From contig NZ_JARVRH010000043.1 in the NCBI RefSeq assembly GCF_030209755.1, positions 1-64,000 of the forward strand: a stretch of DNA of 64,000 nucleotides. Direction: 5' to 3'. Source of the stretch: Arthrobacter sp. efr-133-TYG-118 (GTDB taxonomy: Bacteria; Actinomycetota; Actinomycetes; Actinomycetales; Micrococcaceae). This document shows, piece after piece, positions 8,669 to 16,863 of this stretch. Below the pieces are notes generated by a model. That model did not search any database and was not told the DNA's origin. It worked only from the letters and a program-made list of their open reading frames with translations. How positions within the stretch are numbered: the stretch's first letter is position 1; every line of letters starts with the position of its first letter. Position numbers and translations under genes: made by a program.

Positions 8669-9489
8669 TCACCCCCACCGACAACCTCGACGTTCTCTCC
8701 GAAGACGCCCGAATCCTCTGGATCAACCCGCTCTACACCGATGCTTACAACCGAGCGATGGCGGATTCCTTCCGCCAGATAGTCCGTCCCGGCACCGAAG
8801 TTGACGTCGTCTCCCTTGACGGAGAGGGCCCCTCCCACATTGAATACAACGCCTTCGAGGCACTCATGCTCCCGCAGCTGTTGCAAACGGTGCGGTGGGC
8901 GGAAGAAGAAGGCTATGACGCCGCCGTCATCGGTTGTTTCTACGACCCGGCGCTGCGGGCGGCACGCGAAATCACCGATCGCATGGTGATTGTGGGCCCG
9001 GCCCACTCGGCGCTGAGCATCGCCGGAAGTCTAGGCGAGCGATTCTCCATCCTCGTAGGAAGGAAAAAGTGGATTCCCGAGATGGCCGAGAACGTCCATC
9101 GTTGCGGCGCGTCAGACCGTCTTGCCTCATGGCGCGTGCTCGAGATGGGCGTCGATGACTTCCAGGAGGACCCGGCACTCACGGAACTGCGGATCATGAC
9201 CGAAGCCCGCAAGGCCGTGGAGCAGGACGGCGCCGACGTCGTCATCCTCGGCTGCACAGCCGAATTCGGATTCTTCCGAACGGTCCAGGAAGAAATCGGC
9301 GTACCCGTCATCGATGCGACTGTGGCCCCGCTCAAACACGCCGAGCAGCTCGTCGACTCGGTTCGTCGGTTCGGTTGGACGCACAGCAAGCGCCTGGGTT
9401 ACGACGGGCCCACGGCCCAAGAACGCCAGCGGTTCTTCCCGGCCCTCGAGCCAAAGCACATGGTGTCAATGACCACGGTGTCCTCGTAA
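8665..9489 (+). CDS. Aspartate/glutamate/hydantoin racemase family enzyme
   Basis: 274 residues. The two catalytic cysteines are visible: Cys91 in AAVIGCFYDPALRAA and Cys197 in VVILGCTAEFG. The start ILWINPLYTDAYN fits hydantoin racemases, which interconvert 5-substituted hydantoin enantiomers so that a stereospecific hydantoinase can use both. Coupled by a four-base overlap to the upstream transporter. Within a hyuA/hyuB neighbourhood a hydantoin racemase role is the best reading; an Asp/Glu racemase-type activity remains possible. Confidence 0.85.
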   Translation: MITPTDNLDVLSEDARILWINPLYTDAYNRAMADSFRQIVRPGTEVDVVSLDGEGPSHIEYNAFEALMLPQLLQTVRWAEEEGYDAAVIGCFYDPALRAAREITDRMVIVGPAHSALSIAGSLGERFSILVGRKKWIPEMAENVHRCGASDRLASWRVLEMGVDDFQEDPALTELRIMTEARKAVEQDGADVVILGCTAEFGFFRTVQEEIGVPVIDATVAPLKHAEQLVDSVRRFGWTHSKRLGYDGPTAQERQRFFPALEPKHMVSMTTVSS

Positions 9490-9560
9490 ATACATTGCAC
9501 CGCTTGTCACGCCGACTGCTTGCGCGTCACAGAGCCCCTCCACCCCTAGGGCATCTTTGG

Positions 9561-9632
9561 CCGGCAGGTACCCCGATACCCTCGCTTGCCTTGACATCCC
9601 GCGATCGAGGCAGGCGAGGGAACCCTTGCCGG
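9561..9632. other. Nested inverted repeat in the gap before the dehydrogenase gene
   Basis: An inner stem pairs CCCTCGCTTGCC (9579-9590) with GGCAGGCGAGGG (9609-9620), one mismatch. An outer CCGGCA at 9561 pairs with TGCCGG ending at 9632. No T-run follows. The 367-bp gap (9490-9856) otherwise holds nothing I recognise. It could be an mRNA structure or terminator after the racemase gene, or the scar of a lost mobile element. Confidence 0.35.
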
Positions 9633-9856
9633 TCACCAGCAATGCGGGGACGGGCACCCGCATCCTTCCCCTGACCCCGGCGGCATCAGCGCCGGCTACC
9701 CAATCAAAATCAAACGTGGCATATAGCACCACGCATAAACGAAGGTACGGCGATGTCCAGACGGACCCTATCTATCAACCCCACCGCGACCCGCGCTTAC
9801 CATGTCCCTATCGGGCTGCGGTCCCCCCTCAAGCCCAACCTCTCGCTGGTCCAGCC

Positions 9857-10855
9857 ATGAGCAGGCCGGAATCCGCGGTTGTCTTCCGCAAACTAGGCGG
9901 CCCCGAAGTGCTGGCCGTCGAATCTGCTTCTCCACGTCAAGTCGCCGAAAACGACGTCCGCATCAACGTCACAGCATTCGCACTCAACCGGGCAGATCTA
10001 ATGTTCATCCACGGAGAGCACTACACCATCCCGGCGTTCCCCTCGCGCATCGGGTCCGAGGCCGTGGGTATCGTCACCGAGCTCGGCAAGAACGTCACCA
10101 CCTTCAACATAGGCGACCGCGTCACGAGCATTCCCTTCTTCACCGCAACCGACGGCGTGCAGGGAACAACAGCCGTCCTACCGGCAGACTACCTAACCCT
10201 TGCTCCGCCGGAACTTTCGGATGCCCAGGCCTGCTCTGTTTGGATGCAATATCTCACTTCTTACTTCGCCTTCGCGGAGGCAGCCAATCTCGGACGCGAA
10301 GACACGGTGCTTGTCACTGCCGCCGCCAGTTCGGCCGGGCTTGGCGCCATCGAGATCGCACGGGCACTTGGAGCGAAGGTGGTCGCTACAACGCGGTCGG
10401 AGAAGAAGCGATCGCTTCTCCTCGAGGCCGGCGCAAACGAAGTGGCCCTCGTAGGAGTCGACGACCTCGGCGAGGTCATCGACCGCACCACCGATGGCAA
10501 AGGCGTGCGGGTCGCTTTCGATCCTGTCGGAGGAGAGTCCCTCGGCACCTACGTCGATCACCTCGCACCCAACGCCGTCATCTTCGGATACGGAACGCTG
10601 AGCGATTTGCAGCCCGTTATCCCTATGGCCGCAATGTGCAGAACTCAATCGGTTTTCCACCCGTACTCGATGTTCAACCACGTCGGACGGGCCGATGAAC
10701 GGCGGCGAGGTGTCGACTTCATCCTCGAGCGGATTAGCTCCGGGGCCCTGCGGCCCAGAGTCGACCGGGTCTTTGCTTTCGACCAAGTGCTTGATGCCTA
10801 CCGCTACATGGAGTCGAACGAACAGTCAGGGAAGATTGTCGTCGAAATAAGTTAG
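9857..10855 (+). CDS. Zinc-independent quinone oxidoreductase-like MDR dehydrogenase
   Basis: 332 residues from MSRPESAVVFRKLGGPEVL, the typical N-terminus of QOR-type medium-chain reductases. NADPH is expected to bind at the modified glycine motif (AAASSAGLGAIEIARALGAK). The zinc-ligand Cys/His set of alcohol dehydrogenases is absent. A longer upstream reading lacks family similarity, and the chosen start has no strong Shine-Dalgarno. It is co-oriented with the MFS/racemase pair but 367 bp away, so its link to the pathway is unproven. Confidence 0.8.
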   Translation: MSRPESAVVFRKLGGPEVLAVESASPRQVAENDVRINVTAFALNRADLMFIHGEHYTIPAFPSRIGSEAVGIVTELGKNVTTFNIGDRVTSIPFFTATDGVQGTTAVLPADYLTLAPPELSDAQACSVWMQYLTSYFAFAEAANLGREDTVLVTAAASSAGLGAIEIARALGAKVVATTRSEKKRSLLLEAGANEVALVGVDDLGEVIDRTTDGKGVRVAFDPVGGESLGTYVDHLAPNAVIFGYGTLSDLQPVIPMAAMCRTQSVFHPYSMFNHVGRADERRRGVDFILERISSGALRPRVDRVFAFDQVLDAYRYMESNEQSGKIVVEIS

Positions 10856-10876
10856 CCCGGATGCGCCTGGCTCCGT

Positions 10877-10905
10877 GTCCGTGGAACAGTCCCGCGGGCA
10901 CGGAC
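10877..10905. terminator. Hairpin between convergent genes
   Basis: GTCCGTG (10877-10883) and CACGGAC (10899-10905) form a 7-bp stem in the 76-bp space where the dehydrogenase and pucR-like genes converge. No clear T-run. Confidence 0.3.
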
Positions 10906-10931
10906 CGGGGTCGGCGAATCAAACCGGGAAC

Positions 10932-12467
10932 TCATGGGAGTCCTTTCTCGTTTTCGATGAGGTCTTCGGAAGTCGTTTTGTCTGGCATGGATCGCCGCAG
11001 CACTTCGGCGATGAGGTGGACGGACAGCAGCTCAGAGGGGATATCAAGCGGGACACCGAGTTCCCGTGCCCGGTTAAGTCGGGCCTGCAGGGTGTTCCGG
11101 TGCAGGTTAAGGAATTTCGCCGCGAGGCTGACCGAGCCGCGGTGATCGAGGAAAACGGCCACCGCCGTGATGATCACGTCGCGGTCAGGGGAGGCCATCA
11201 GTCGCGGCAGTGTTAGTTCGGCCACGAGTGCGACGGCGTCCCTGTCGACGAATGTCGTGGCCGCGACCACCCCGAGGCCGGCGAAGCCCAGAACCGTACC
11301 GGGCCCCGTTGACCGGGCAGATTCAGCAGCCAGCCGGGCCTCGCGCACGATCAACACCAGCGCCGGGGTATCCTCCTGCCATCGGGACAGTCCCCCCACC
11401 AGGCCAAGCTCGGCAAGAGCCGGCCCAAGACGTGTCCTGATTCGGGTTTCGAGCTGGGTCGAGGCGTCCTGGTCCCCGGCCGGTACGAGCGTCAGCCAAC
11501 CGCCTTGAACCTCAGCCAGGGGGCTGCGTACTGTGACCTTGCGCCAGAGCAGGCGCAACACGGCCGTCAGCTCGGGCCGATGCTCTTGCACCTGCCCGCT
11601 ACGGAACCACACGGCCACGTATGGCTCCCCTTCGCGCCAGCCCAACTGGTTCAGCAGATGTCGGTGTTTTTCCCCGAACTCCGCGCCCGACGCGGCGGAG
11701 TCCTGATCCAACCCGGAGATCGCCGCTGTGGGAACGGCCCGGGCAGTGCTGAGTAGGTCCTCCAACAGCCAGGCGGCCTTCACCGCGGGGGTGGCTACCT
11801 CAAGGATTGAGCGGACCAGCCGCAGGTTGTGGACGCCGGAAGCAGGCACGCGGGCGGTGAGGGTGAAGCGGACGGCGCTATTGGCCTCGCCGGCTTCCAC
11901 GGTGACGACCTCGTCAGTCTCCCGTGGAGGCATTCCGGCGGAGGCCAGAACCACCCCGTCGTACCCCAGCGAAACTGCGAACCCGTCCAGTTCCCTGGAT
12001 ATGGTCTTGAGGACATCCCCGAGTGTGGTGTCCTTTGCGACTGTCCGGGCAACCCTGGCCAGTTCCGCATCGACCACTGACAGGGCCGCTCCGATCTCGG
12101 CCGCCAGTGCCAAGGCAAGCGCTGCAGGCTCCCCGTCAGTGGCCAGCAGCGTGATGCCCAACCGCTCCGCCAGTCCGACTGCCGCGCTTGCATAGGCACT
12201 GCCGGCCACGACGACGGCGCTGGCCCGCCGCTCCCAGGCGTGTCGCAGCGCCGCGGACACCAGCCAACCCCCTGATCCCATCTCTGAGGAGAGGACCACC
12301 ACAGTATTGGGCCGCACCTGCCGGATTGCCTCAAGCTGGGAGACGAGAACAACACTTTCTATCAACCCGCTGGATGGAGTGAGATACAGCGGCGTGGTGC
12401 TACGAAGGGAGCCGTGCGCCAATAGCCCGGCGACGTCGAGCCGGGTTTCATTTTTCGATCTACGCAT
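10932..12467 (-). CDS. PucR-family transcriptional regulator
   Basis: 511 residues. The C-terminal part carries the PucR helix-turn-helix: FLDHRGSVSLAAKFLNLHRN followed by TLQARLNRARELG, as in CdaR/PucR regulators. The long N-terminal region would sense a purine, hydantoin or sugar-acid type ligand. Its start overlaps the end of the DUF917 gene by eight bases, so it is co-transcribed with that operon, which suggests pathway-specific control. PucR proteins commonly activate ureide or cyclic-amide catabolism, which fits the cluster. Confidence 0.85.
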   Translation of the reverse strand: MRRSKNETRLDVAGLLAHGSLRSTTPLYLTPSSGLIESVVLVSQLEAIRQVRPNTVVVLSSEMGSGGWLVSAALRHAWERRASAVVVAGSAYASAAVGLAERLGITLLATDGEPAALALALAAEIGAALSVVDAELARVARTVAKDTTLGDVLKTISRELDGFAVSLGYDGVVLASAGMPPRETDEVVTVEAGEANSAVRFTLTARVPASGVHNLRLVRSILEVATPAVKAAWLLEDLLSTARAVPTAAISGLDQDSAASGAEFGEKHRHLLNQLGWREGEPYVAVWFRSGQVQEHRPELTAVLRLLWRKVTVRSPLAEVQGGWLTLVPAGDQDASTQLETRIRTRLGPALAELGLVGGLSRWQEDTPALVLIVREARLAAESARSTGPGTVLGFAGLGVVAATTFVDRDAVALVAELTLPRLMASPDRDVIITAVAVFLDHRGSVSLAAKFLNLHRNTLQARLNRARELGVPLDIPSELLSVHLIAEVLRRSMPDKTTSEDLIENEKGLP

Positions 12468-13542
12468 CTCGCCGCCTTGGGTGCGCGATCGGAATGCCGA
12501 AGGCCTTTGGCTCGGTGAGATCCAGCCCCGCGTCCGTGTACCACTGCGCCGCTGCCGTGATCTTCACTATGTCAATGACGTCGCCCACCTGGACGTCGTC
12601 GATGTTGACCACCGTGCCCTGCTCGGAATTGAGTAGCGTCACCATGTCCGGGACGGCTGCTGTTACAGCACCATCCACGAGGACCAGCAGGATCTCATTC
12701 TGGATTTCAAGACGGACGATGCGTCCGGTGGTTTCGTCTTCGAGCGTTACGCTGGACGGCTGCGCCGGCAGGCCGAGGTCAGTGGGCCGGGAGAGGCTTT
12801 CGATGTGGCTCACGCGGGCCCGGGCGATGCGCGTGGCGCCGAGGAGATCAGCGAGCAACAACAGCTTTCTCTCAACCGCGGTGCTCGCGTCGAGGATTTG
12901 CCCGATCCGGATCATCCGGCTGATGGAGCCATGGACGCCATGCTCCTTCAGCTGTTGCGCGGAACACGGATACATGGCGGTGGCAGCCCAGCCGCCGAGT
13001 TCGGTCACCAGTGCACGCACCAGCGTTTCGGCCCGCTGCGGGCTTTCGACCTCAACCACCGCCCGTTCCCCGGTTACCCCCATGAGCGCGATCGGGCCGA
13101 TCGCCACGTTTCCAATGTTCAGAGTTGTCTGGCTGATCAAGGGGAAAACGCGGCCCATGGGGTCGGAATCGATGACAGGCAGCGAGGACTGCAGCCCAAC
13201 CATGAGGGGGACGATTCCGTTGATGTTGGCGGCGGCGAGCGAATAGATCGCCCGCACCGACCGGCCGAGACTTGCCTCGATGGCACGGATGCAGCCGAGG
13301 AATTCATCCCCCACGGGAGGCATGTCGGCGATGAAAAGGCCTTGCGTTACCATTCCGACCGCCACCACGAGATCGTCGGGAGAAAGCTCGTCGACGGTGA
13401 TGAGTTCCAATGCCCGGTCCTCCATCGCCCGTTGAATCATCTCTGCGTAGATATGGATGGCCGTCGGGTCGATGGTGCAGGTCAGGAAGTGGGCCCCAGT
13501 GCGCAGGTTCCGGATGTCCTCGGTAGTGAGTACGGTGCTCAT
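12460..13542 (-). CDS. DUF917 family protein (S-methylthiohydantoin desulfurase-like)
   Basis: 360 residues, a normal DUF917 length. Recognisable family stretches are TGAHFLTCTIDPTAIH near the N-terminus, DMPPVGDEFLGCIRAIE, and PVIDSDPMGRVFPLISQTT, the conserved DxDxxGR-like segment. Family members are found beside HyuA/HyuB-like genes and are annotated as S-methyl-thiohydantoin desulfurase-domain proteins. Start overlaps the preceding hyuA-like stop by ATGA, and its stop overlaps pucR, giving a compact three-gene operon. The biochemical activity here is inferred only. Confidence 0.8.
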   Translation of the reverse strand: MSTVLTTEDIRNLRTGAHFLTCTIDPTAIHIYAEMIQRAMEDRALELITVDELSPDDLVVAVGMVTQGLFIADMPPVGDEFLGCIRAIEASLGRSVRAIYSLAAANINGIVPLMVGLQSSLPVIDSDPMGRVFPLISQTTLNIGNVAIGPIALMGVTGERAVVEVESPQRAETLVRALVTELGGWAATAMYPCSAQQLKEHGVHGSISRMIRIGQILDASTAVERKLLLLADLLGATRIARARVSHIESLSRPTDLGLPAQPSSVTLEDETTGRIVRLEIQNEILLVLVDGAVTAAVPDMVTLLNSEQGTVVNIDDVQVGDVIDIVKITAAAQWYTDAGLDLTEPKAFGIPIAHPRRRDA

Positions 13543-14858
13543 GGGTTGGTTCCCCGCGCAGCTGCGGGCAGCACGTATTCCCCGTCGGCAGACGTTTCTC
13601 CTGCCGCTTGGACCCGGATTCGAACGATTCCTGGATTGCCGTAGGGCATGGCGTAGACGTTCGATTCAAGGATGCGGGTTTGCCCGGGGCTGGCGCCTAA
13701 CTGGACCGCCGCTGAGTGAGCATCTTCTTCGGCCAGGTTCTGTACGCGTTTCAGGTCAACCCGGCCGCTGACGGTCTCGAGCCTGTCGATCCACGCCGTG
13801 AGCGGCGCCGCGGCAGACCCTACCAGTGCGGCGTCCTTCACCGCTGGCAGAGTGGGCACCAGCCCGAAGGGCAGCTCACTCTCCTGCCGCTCGCGGAGGT
13901 CGGCAATCACGGACGGGATGTCGGCGCGAACCGGATGGTGGACGGTGTACGGCTCAAGAACGGCGGCGTTGCTGGCGAGGCTAGCGTCAAATCCTTGGCG
14001 AATGAGGCTTCTGGCGACAGGCAGGCCTCCGCGGGTGTGGCCCACGGAGGCCCCACCCTCCATGCAAAGAATGACTTCCCCCTCTGGGATTCCCGCCAAC
14101 GTGGCCGCGCCAAGGATTCCCATCGCGGGCTCGGCGCGCAACCCGTGGACAGGCGCCACGCCCAGCCGTGACAGAGGTGCGCGGCCGCCGTCGTTCTTTG
14201 CAAACGACAAGTGGGTGGCCGGGAACTGGCGCCGGCCTGCCTCCTCAAGCATGGCTGCCAGCTCTTCCCCCGTCTCCATCAGGGCGCTGTTAAGGATGGC
14301 CGTGTAGTCGCGGTCCCGGAAAACACTGGAATAGAAGTCACTGGAAATACTGATCCGCATATCTCTATCGTTGCTTAGGATGGCATCGGCTATGCGCGTT
14401 TCATGGTCCTTTGACGCCGTCGAACCGACGGAAGTGATCGCCACATTCCGTACGTCACCGGCAAGGATGCCGGGGAGATCGGCCAGGAACGCCTCCAGGT
14501 CCAACCGGGCCAGAGGCCGTCCCCGCAGGTCGTGACCCCCGCGGACATGCATGGTCTGGGTCACTGCCGGCTCAACAAGGGGTGGCAGCACCGTCATGTG
14601 GAAGGCGTCCGCGGGGGGACGGGGCGAAATGCGGATGGCGACGACGTCGGCCAGTTTCCGCTCCCCCAAGACCCGTCCGACGTCGGCAGTGATCTCCGTG
14701 ATGCCCGACCCGAACTCCCGACGGAGCATGGACAGGGACGATGCCAATGCTTCCGACAAACTGCCCGCGTGCACCTCCCGAGCGGCGGAAACTACATTCC
14801 GCCCGTTCATTACAACGGTCCGGCAGCTGGTTCCCTGCAGCCGCAGTCCTACTCTCAT
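13539..14858 (-). CDS. Short HyuA-like protein with degenerate ATP motifs
   Basis: 439 residues, shorter than HyuA (about 680). The order of elements follows HyuA, but the phosphate loops are altered. At the N-terminus the expected IDVGGTFTD reads LRLQGTSCRT, and the second loop, usually vDvGGTttDv, reads CMEGGASVGHT. The acidic catalytic positions are thus lost. First gene of the operon with DUF917 and pucR. This hyuA-like/DUF917 pairing is a known neighbourhood. A non-ATPase partner or binding role seems more likely than ring opening. Confidence 0.75.
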   Translation of the reverse strand: MRVGLRLQGTSCRTVVMNGRNVVSAAREVHAGSLSEALASSLSMLRREFGSGITEITADVGRVLGERKLADVVAIRISPRPPADAFHMTVLPPLVEPAVTQTMHVRGGHDLRGRPLARLDLEAFLADLPGILAGDVRNVAITSVGSTASKDHETRIADAILSNDRDMRISISSDFYSSVFRDRDYTAILNSALMETGEELAAMLEEAGRRQFPATHLSFAKNDGGRAPLSRLGVAPVHGLRAEPAMGILGAATLAGIPEGEVILCMEGGASVGHTRGGLPVARSLIRQGFDASLASNAAVLEPYTVHHPVRADIPSVIADLRERQESELPFGLVPTLPAVKDAALVGSAAAPLTAWIDRLETVSGRVDLKRVQNLAEEDAHSAAVQLGASPGQTRILESNVYAMPYGNPGIVRIRVQAAGETSADGEYVLPAAARGTNP

Positions 14859-15031
14859 TGTTCAGCTTCCTGCCTGGCGTCTGCCAAACGGTGAGTATTT
14901 TCGGGGTGGTGAACATCTTCCATGTATGCAGAGCCAACTACTGGCTGAGGCTAATGATCCGCGATCCCGATTTACTATGACGTAATCGCTCGTCATTCCG
15001 GCTCCCGTTTCGGGAGATGTGGTGGCGCGGA

Positions 15032-16087
15032 TTAGTGGGTCTTGGTGACTTTGGCAAGACCCACTGGATTGTCTGGGTCCAGTCCGCGGCGTAGTGCCAG
15101 TTCCAGGGCCAGTCTCTGCAGCGGGAGAATGTCGACGAGCGGCGACAGTTCGGTCGCCACGGTGTCGCTCGGCACCCGGACCTGGGCGTCCGCGATTGTC
15201 CGGCCGCCCAGCTCAGCGACGAGCCCGCCGAGCCGGGTGGCCGCTTCGGCGAAGGAGATGACGGAGTCGCGGCCTGCGTCGCCGCGCGTCAACGCGATGA
15301 TGCCCGTACCAGGCACGATCTGCCCGAGAGGGCCGTGGGTCGCATCGGCGGCGCTCCAGCCCGAGGCGGCGATCGCATTCGTCTCCATGAGCTTGAGGGC
15401 GCACTCCTTCGCGGTAGCCATCCCGTAGCCTCGGCCGACGATGAGGATGCGCTCGCGACCCTCGAAAGCATCGACCAGCTCGTCGACCGGCTGACCGAGG
15501 ACTGCGATCGCCTCCTCCACTGTTGCACGGACGCGAGTTCCGATGTCGTCCCAATCGAGGCCGGCGACGCGGAACACCACGAGTGCGATGGCCAGGAGCT
15601 CCGCGGTGTATGTCTTGGTCGCGGCAACTGAGAGTTCCGGCCCGGCTGCGAGCGGAATATGAACGCGGCCGAGTGCGGCGAGGGCGCTCCGGGAGTCGTT
15701 GGTGATAGCGACGATGGGCACGCCCGCTTCGGCAATGGATTCGGCGGTCGCGAGCAGGTCCGGGGACTGGCCGGATTGGGATACGGCGAGGGCGACAGCC
15801 GAGGGGTAGCGGAGGCTGGTGTCGAACGCGGTCACCGTTGCCGGGGTCGCCAGCATGGCCGGGATGTGAAGAAAGTTGTGGACGAGGTATTGGCCGTACA
15901 TCGCGGCATGGTCGCTTGACCCTCGTGCCACGAAGACGAGCAATTCTGGTTGGGTTTCACGGATCAGGTCGGCGGCGGCGTCGATGGCGGGCCTCTGGTC
16001 ATCAAGAAGGTCGATCCAGCGGCTGGGCTGCTCGGCGATCTCCGCCCGCATTAGTGCCCCGGGCCCGTCGATGATCGCCGCGCTCAT
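15032..16087 (-). CDS. SIS-domain sugar isomerase/deglycase (GlmS-, AgaS- or FrlB-like)
   Basis: 351 residues with two SIS domains. The first has LLVFVARGSSDHAAMYGQ and AVSQSGQSPDLLAT, the Ser-rich sugar-phosphate loop. The second has ILIVGRGYGMATAKECALK, typical of GlmS isomerase halves. No glutaminase domain. Such stand-alone proteins act as aminosugar-phosphate isomerase/deaminases or fructosamine-phosphate deglycases. Last gene of the seven-gene operon; its start overlaps the ABC ATPase stop by four bases. Confidence 0.85.
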   Translation of the reverse strand: MSAAIIDGPGALMRAEIAEQPSRWIDLLDDQRPAIDAAADLIRETQPELLVFVARGSSDHAAMYGQYLVHNFLHIPAMLATPATVTAFDTSLRYPSAVALAVSQSGQSPDLLATAESIAEAGVPIVAITNDSRSALAALGRVHIPLAAGPELSVAATKTYTAELLAIALVVFRVAGLDWDDIGTRVRATVEEAIAVLGQPVDELVDAFEGRERILIVGRGYGMATAKECALKLMETNAIAASGWSAADATHGPLGQIVPGTGIIALTRGDAGRDSVISFAEAATRLGGLVAELGGRTIADAQVRVPSDTVATELSPLVDILPLQRLALELALRRGLDPDNPVGLAKVTKTH

Positions 16088-16863
16088 GAGGCGAGCCCCG
16101 TGATCATCGAGATCAGCTCATTGTGGGACGTGTCGGCGACACGCCGGGTTCCTACCTGTGTCCCACGTCGGAGGACGGTGACCCGGTCGGCGATGCGGAA
16201 GACCTGCTCCATGTTGTGGCTGACGACGAGTACGGCTGCGCCGCGCTCCTTGAGTTTGAGGATGGTCTCCTCGACCTTCGCGGTCTCGGCCACCCCCAAG
16301 GCCGCCGTCGGTTCATCCATGAGCACAAGGCTGCTGGCCCAATGGGTAGCGCGCGCGATGGCTATGCCCTGTCGTTGGCCCCCCGAAAGGTCGCTGAGCG
16401 TCGACTTCGCAGAGGGGATGCGCACATCCAGCTCGTCGACGAGCGCCTGTGTGCGTGTTGCCATCTCCTTGCGATCGAGCGTACCGAACGGCGCCTTGCG
16501 CAGTTCGCGGCCGAGGAACAGGTTCATGTACACCGGCTGGAGGTCGACGAGCGCGAGATCCTGGTAGACGACTTCGACGCCCTTCGTGCGCGCATCGGAG
16601 GCGTCGCGAAAGATGGTGCGTTCCCCGTTCAACCAGATCTCCCCGTCGGTGGGCTGGTAGAGGCCAGAGATGATCTTGACGAGCGTCGATTTGCCAGCAC
16701 CGTTGTCGCCGACAAGGGCGACGATCTCGCCGGGCTCGATCTCAAGGTCGAACCGCTTGATGGCGACGATGCCGCCGAAGTGCTTGCTGATGCCGTCGAG
16801 CCGGAGCGGTTTGACCGTTCCGTCGTTGGGTTTCGGCGTGGATGTGGGGTCTGCGATGATCAT
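16084..16863 (-). CDS. ABC sugar importer ATPase, single-domain ribose/fructose type
   Basis: 259 residues with one nucleotide-binding domain, as in FrcA, instead of the double RbsA form. Walker A is GDNGAGKSTLVK, the signature is LSGGQRQGIAIARA, and Walker B is LVLMDEPTAALG. Start overlaps the PLP-enzyme stop by ATGA. It should energise the permease encoded two genes upstream. Confidence 0.9.
   Translation of the reverse strand: MIIADPTSTPKPNDGTVKPLRLDGISKHFGGIVAIKRFDLEIEPGEIVALVGDNGAGKSTLVKIISGLYQPTDGEIWLNGERTIFRDASDARTKGVEVVYQDLALVDLQPVYMNLFLGRELRKAPFGTLDRKEMATRTQALVDELDVRIPSAKSTLSDLSGGQRQGIAIARATHWASSLVLMDEPTAALGVAETAKVEETILKLKERGAAVLVVSHNMEQVFRIADRVTVLRRGTQVGTRRVADTSHNELISMITGLAS

Noticed and set aside
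13600..13640. GGATTCGAACGATTC resembling a tRNA T-arm
   Set aside because: It lies inside the hyuA-like coding sequence and no cloverleaf can be formed around it.
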